Shown: one piece after another, positions 4,768-5,787 of the stretch | How positions within the stretch are numbered: position 1 is the first letter of the stretch | Layout: each line of letters begins with the position of its first letter | Assembly: GCA_022563075.1 (NCBI GenBank) | Contig: JADFOC010000203.1 | Coordinates: 1 to 5,787 of the forward strand | DNA from: Pseudomonadota bacterium | GTDB taxonomy: Bacteria > Pseudomonadota > Gammaproteobacteria > Pseudomonadales > Pseudohongiellaceae | DNA length: 5,787 bases | Direction: 5' to 3' | Position numbers and translations under genes: made by a program | Notes under the pieces: generated by a model | Seen by the model: only the letters and a program-made list of their open reading frames with translations | Told to the model about the DNA's origin: nothing | The model's database searches: none

Positions 4768-5787
4768 ATGAAAGCGATCAAGATTGCGCAGCTCACGTCT
4801 AAGTTTTTAACTCTGTTACTGGGGCTGCTCGGTTGCTCTTCGATACTTGCCGCCGAAGCGCCCGGAACCAGCACCTTCACCGAAGCGCAATTTGCAAGTG
4901 GGGCGGTGTTGTATCGGCAGCAGTGTGCACTGTGTCACGGTGCCACACTGGAGGGAGCCGGGGCGCCAACGTTACAAGGCGCTACCTTCAGGAAAACCTG
5001 GGCGCGAATGGGGGCCACCGTCGCCGAGTTATTTGACCGCATTGAAACCACCATGCCACCACGGCAGATGGGAATTTTGGATGAAGCTCAGAACTTGGAT
5101 GTTTTGGCTTTTATTTTGGGCAGCAACAATGTCCTGGTGGGAATCGAAGAGCTAAAAAATGACTATGACTACCTCAGTACTATTCCTATCGCTCGCGGTG
5201 ATGAAGAGTTGGATACAGCGGCGACGTTTATTGAAGGTTTGTACGGCATCAAGCCCACTGGCACGGGTCCCAGCTTCGAGGAGCTTATGGCCGCAGCCGA
5301 TAATGCCAGTGATTGGCTCTATCACAATCAGAATTACCAGGGCACGCGCTATTCCGCCCTGGATGAGATAAACACAGCCAACGTCGCTGAACTGCAGCAA
5401 GTCTGTGCTTATCAGTTGAACAGCAATGCTACCATGCAGACTGGTCCAATCGTGTATCAAGGAGTGATGTATGTGACCAACGTCACCCATACGGCGGCGA
5501 TTAATGCCGCAACCTGCGAAAGAATCTGGAGCCATGACTGGCAACCAAAAGATCGCATGGTATGGCCAAACAATCGTGGTGTGGCAATTAGTGACGGTTA
5601 TGTAGTACGTGGTACCGCGGATGGCTACCTGTTTGCGCTGGACTCTGCCAACGGTAATTTATTGTGGGCACGGCAGGTGGCCGACCCTTGGTTGGGTGAA
5701 ACTTTCACCATGCCGCCGATGATATTTGAAGACATGGTGCTAATCGGCCCCGCCGGCAGTGAGAATGCTATCTCCGGTTGGATTGGT
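4768..5787 (+). CDS. PQQ-dependent dehydrogenase with N-terminal cytochrome c domain, 3' end cut by window edge
   Basis: 340 residues are visible with no stop before the edge. Residues 1-29 are a signal peptide ending near ILAAEA; LLGC at 20-23 is a poor lipobox, so soluble export is more likely. A monoheme cytochrome c domain follows (about 37-125): CALCH at 53-57 and probable axial Met96 in TTMPPRQM. After a linker the quinoprotein propeller begins: DWLYHNQNYQGTRYSALDEI (182-201), QTGPIVYQGVMYVTN, GTADGYLFALDSANGNLLW (282-300, a tryptophan-docking motif) and GPAGSENAISGW (327-338), where Glu332 matches the calcium-ligand Glu of methanol/alcohol dehydrogenases. The usual CysCys before NRGVA is replaced by Met264-Val265. 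The enzyme should oxidise an alcohol or aldehyde in the periplasm and pass electrons through PQQ to its own heme; the substrate is unknown. The heme domain precedes the propeller, whereas classical type II quinohemoprotein alcohol dehydrogenases carry it at the C-terminus. It probably shares a transcript with the amidohydrolase. Confidence 0.9.
   Translation, partial: MKAIKIAQLTSKFLTLLLGLLGCSSILAAEAPGTSTFTEAQFASGAVLYRQQCALCHGATLEGAGAPTLQGATFRKTWARMGATVAELFDRIETTMPPRQMGILDEAQNLDVLAFILGSNNVLVGIEELKNDYDYLSTIPIARGDEELDTAATFIEGLYGIKPTGTGPSFEELMAAADNASDWLYHNQNYQGTRYSALDEINTANVAELQQVCAYQLNSNATMQTGPIVYQGVMYVTNVTHTAAINAATCERIWSHDWQPKDRMVWPNNRGVAISDGYVVRGTADGYLFALDSANGNLLWARQVADPWLGETFTMPPMIFEDMVLIGPAGSENAISGWIG

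Noticed and set aside
4833..5155. Two plus-strand open frames inside the cytochrome c region
   Set aside because: They are out of frame with the open coding sequence that begins at 4768 and carries CALCH and the quinoprotein motifs; they show no domain of their own.
5152..5544. Minus-strand open frame of 130 codons
   Set aside because: It is antisense to the linker and first propeller blades of the PQQ dehydrogenase and has no recognisable features.

Overview
The window looks like a chromosomal stretch from an environmental Gammaproteobacterium-like organism with a base composition near 50% GC. This rests on protein style and gene content: a periplasmic quinoprotein dehydrogenase with its own cytochrome c domain, Tat- and Sec-exported catabolic enzymes, and a protein family common in marine and soil Proteobacteria and Acidobacteria. 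The taxonomy is an inference. No rRNA, tRNA, CRISPR array, transposase or phage gene was seen.

Layout. At the left edge (1-517) are two pieces of one uncharacterised protein family on opposite strands, meeting head to head at about 347-358. The middle piece runs leftwards on the minus strand and leaves the window; the C-terminal piece runs rightwards on the plus strand to a stop at 517. The junction bases encode a family motif on both strands, as expected if an intragenic segment was inverted between short inverted repeats. The minus-strand piece also has an in-frame stop.

From 3235 down to 640, three minus-strand genes lie in series: a Tat-exported class V aminotransferase-fold PLP enzyme, an exported carboxymuconolactone decarboxylase-family protein, and a small exported or anchored DUF1330 protein. 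A weak terminator-like hairpin follows at 614-572. From 3374 rightwards, two plus-strand genes form a probable operon: a Sec-exported M20D-type amidohydrolase and, 41 bp later, a PQQ-dependent dehydrogenase with an N-terminal cytochrome c domain, cut off by the right edge. The roughly 138 bp between the divergent sets holds a nested dyad and plausible promoters for both directions.

How they may work together (inference): all five intact genes carry export signals, so this looks like a cell-envelope catabolic cluster. The amidohydrolase could release an amine or amino acid from an amide, the PLP enzyme could act on the amino compound, and the PQQ enzyme could oxidise an alcohol or aldehyde and pass electrons to its own heme. 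The substrate cannot be read from the sequence. The most unusual signals are the inverted gene pieces at the left and the absence of the usual adjacent cysteine pair in the PQQ enzyme.
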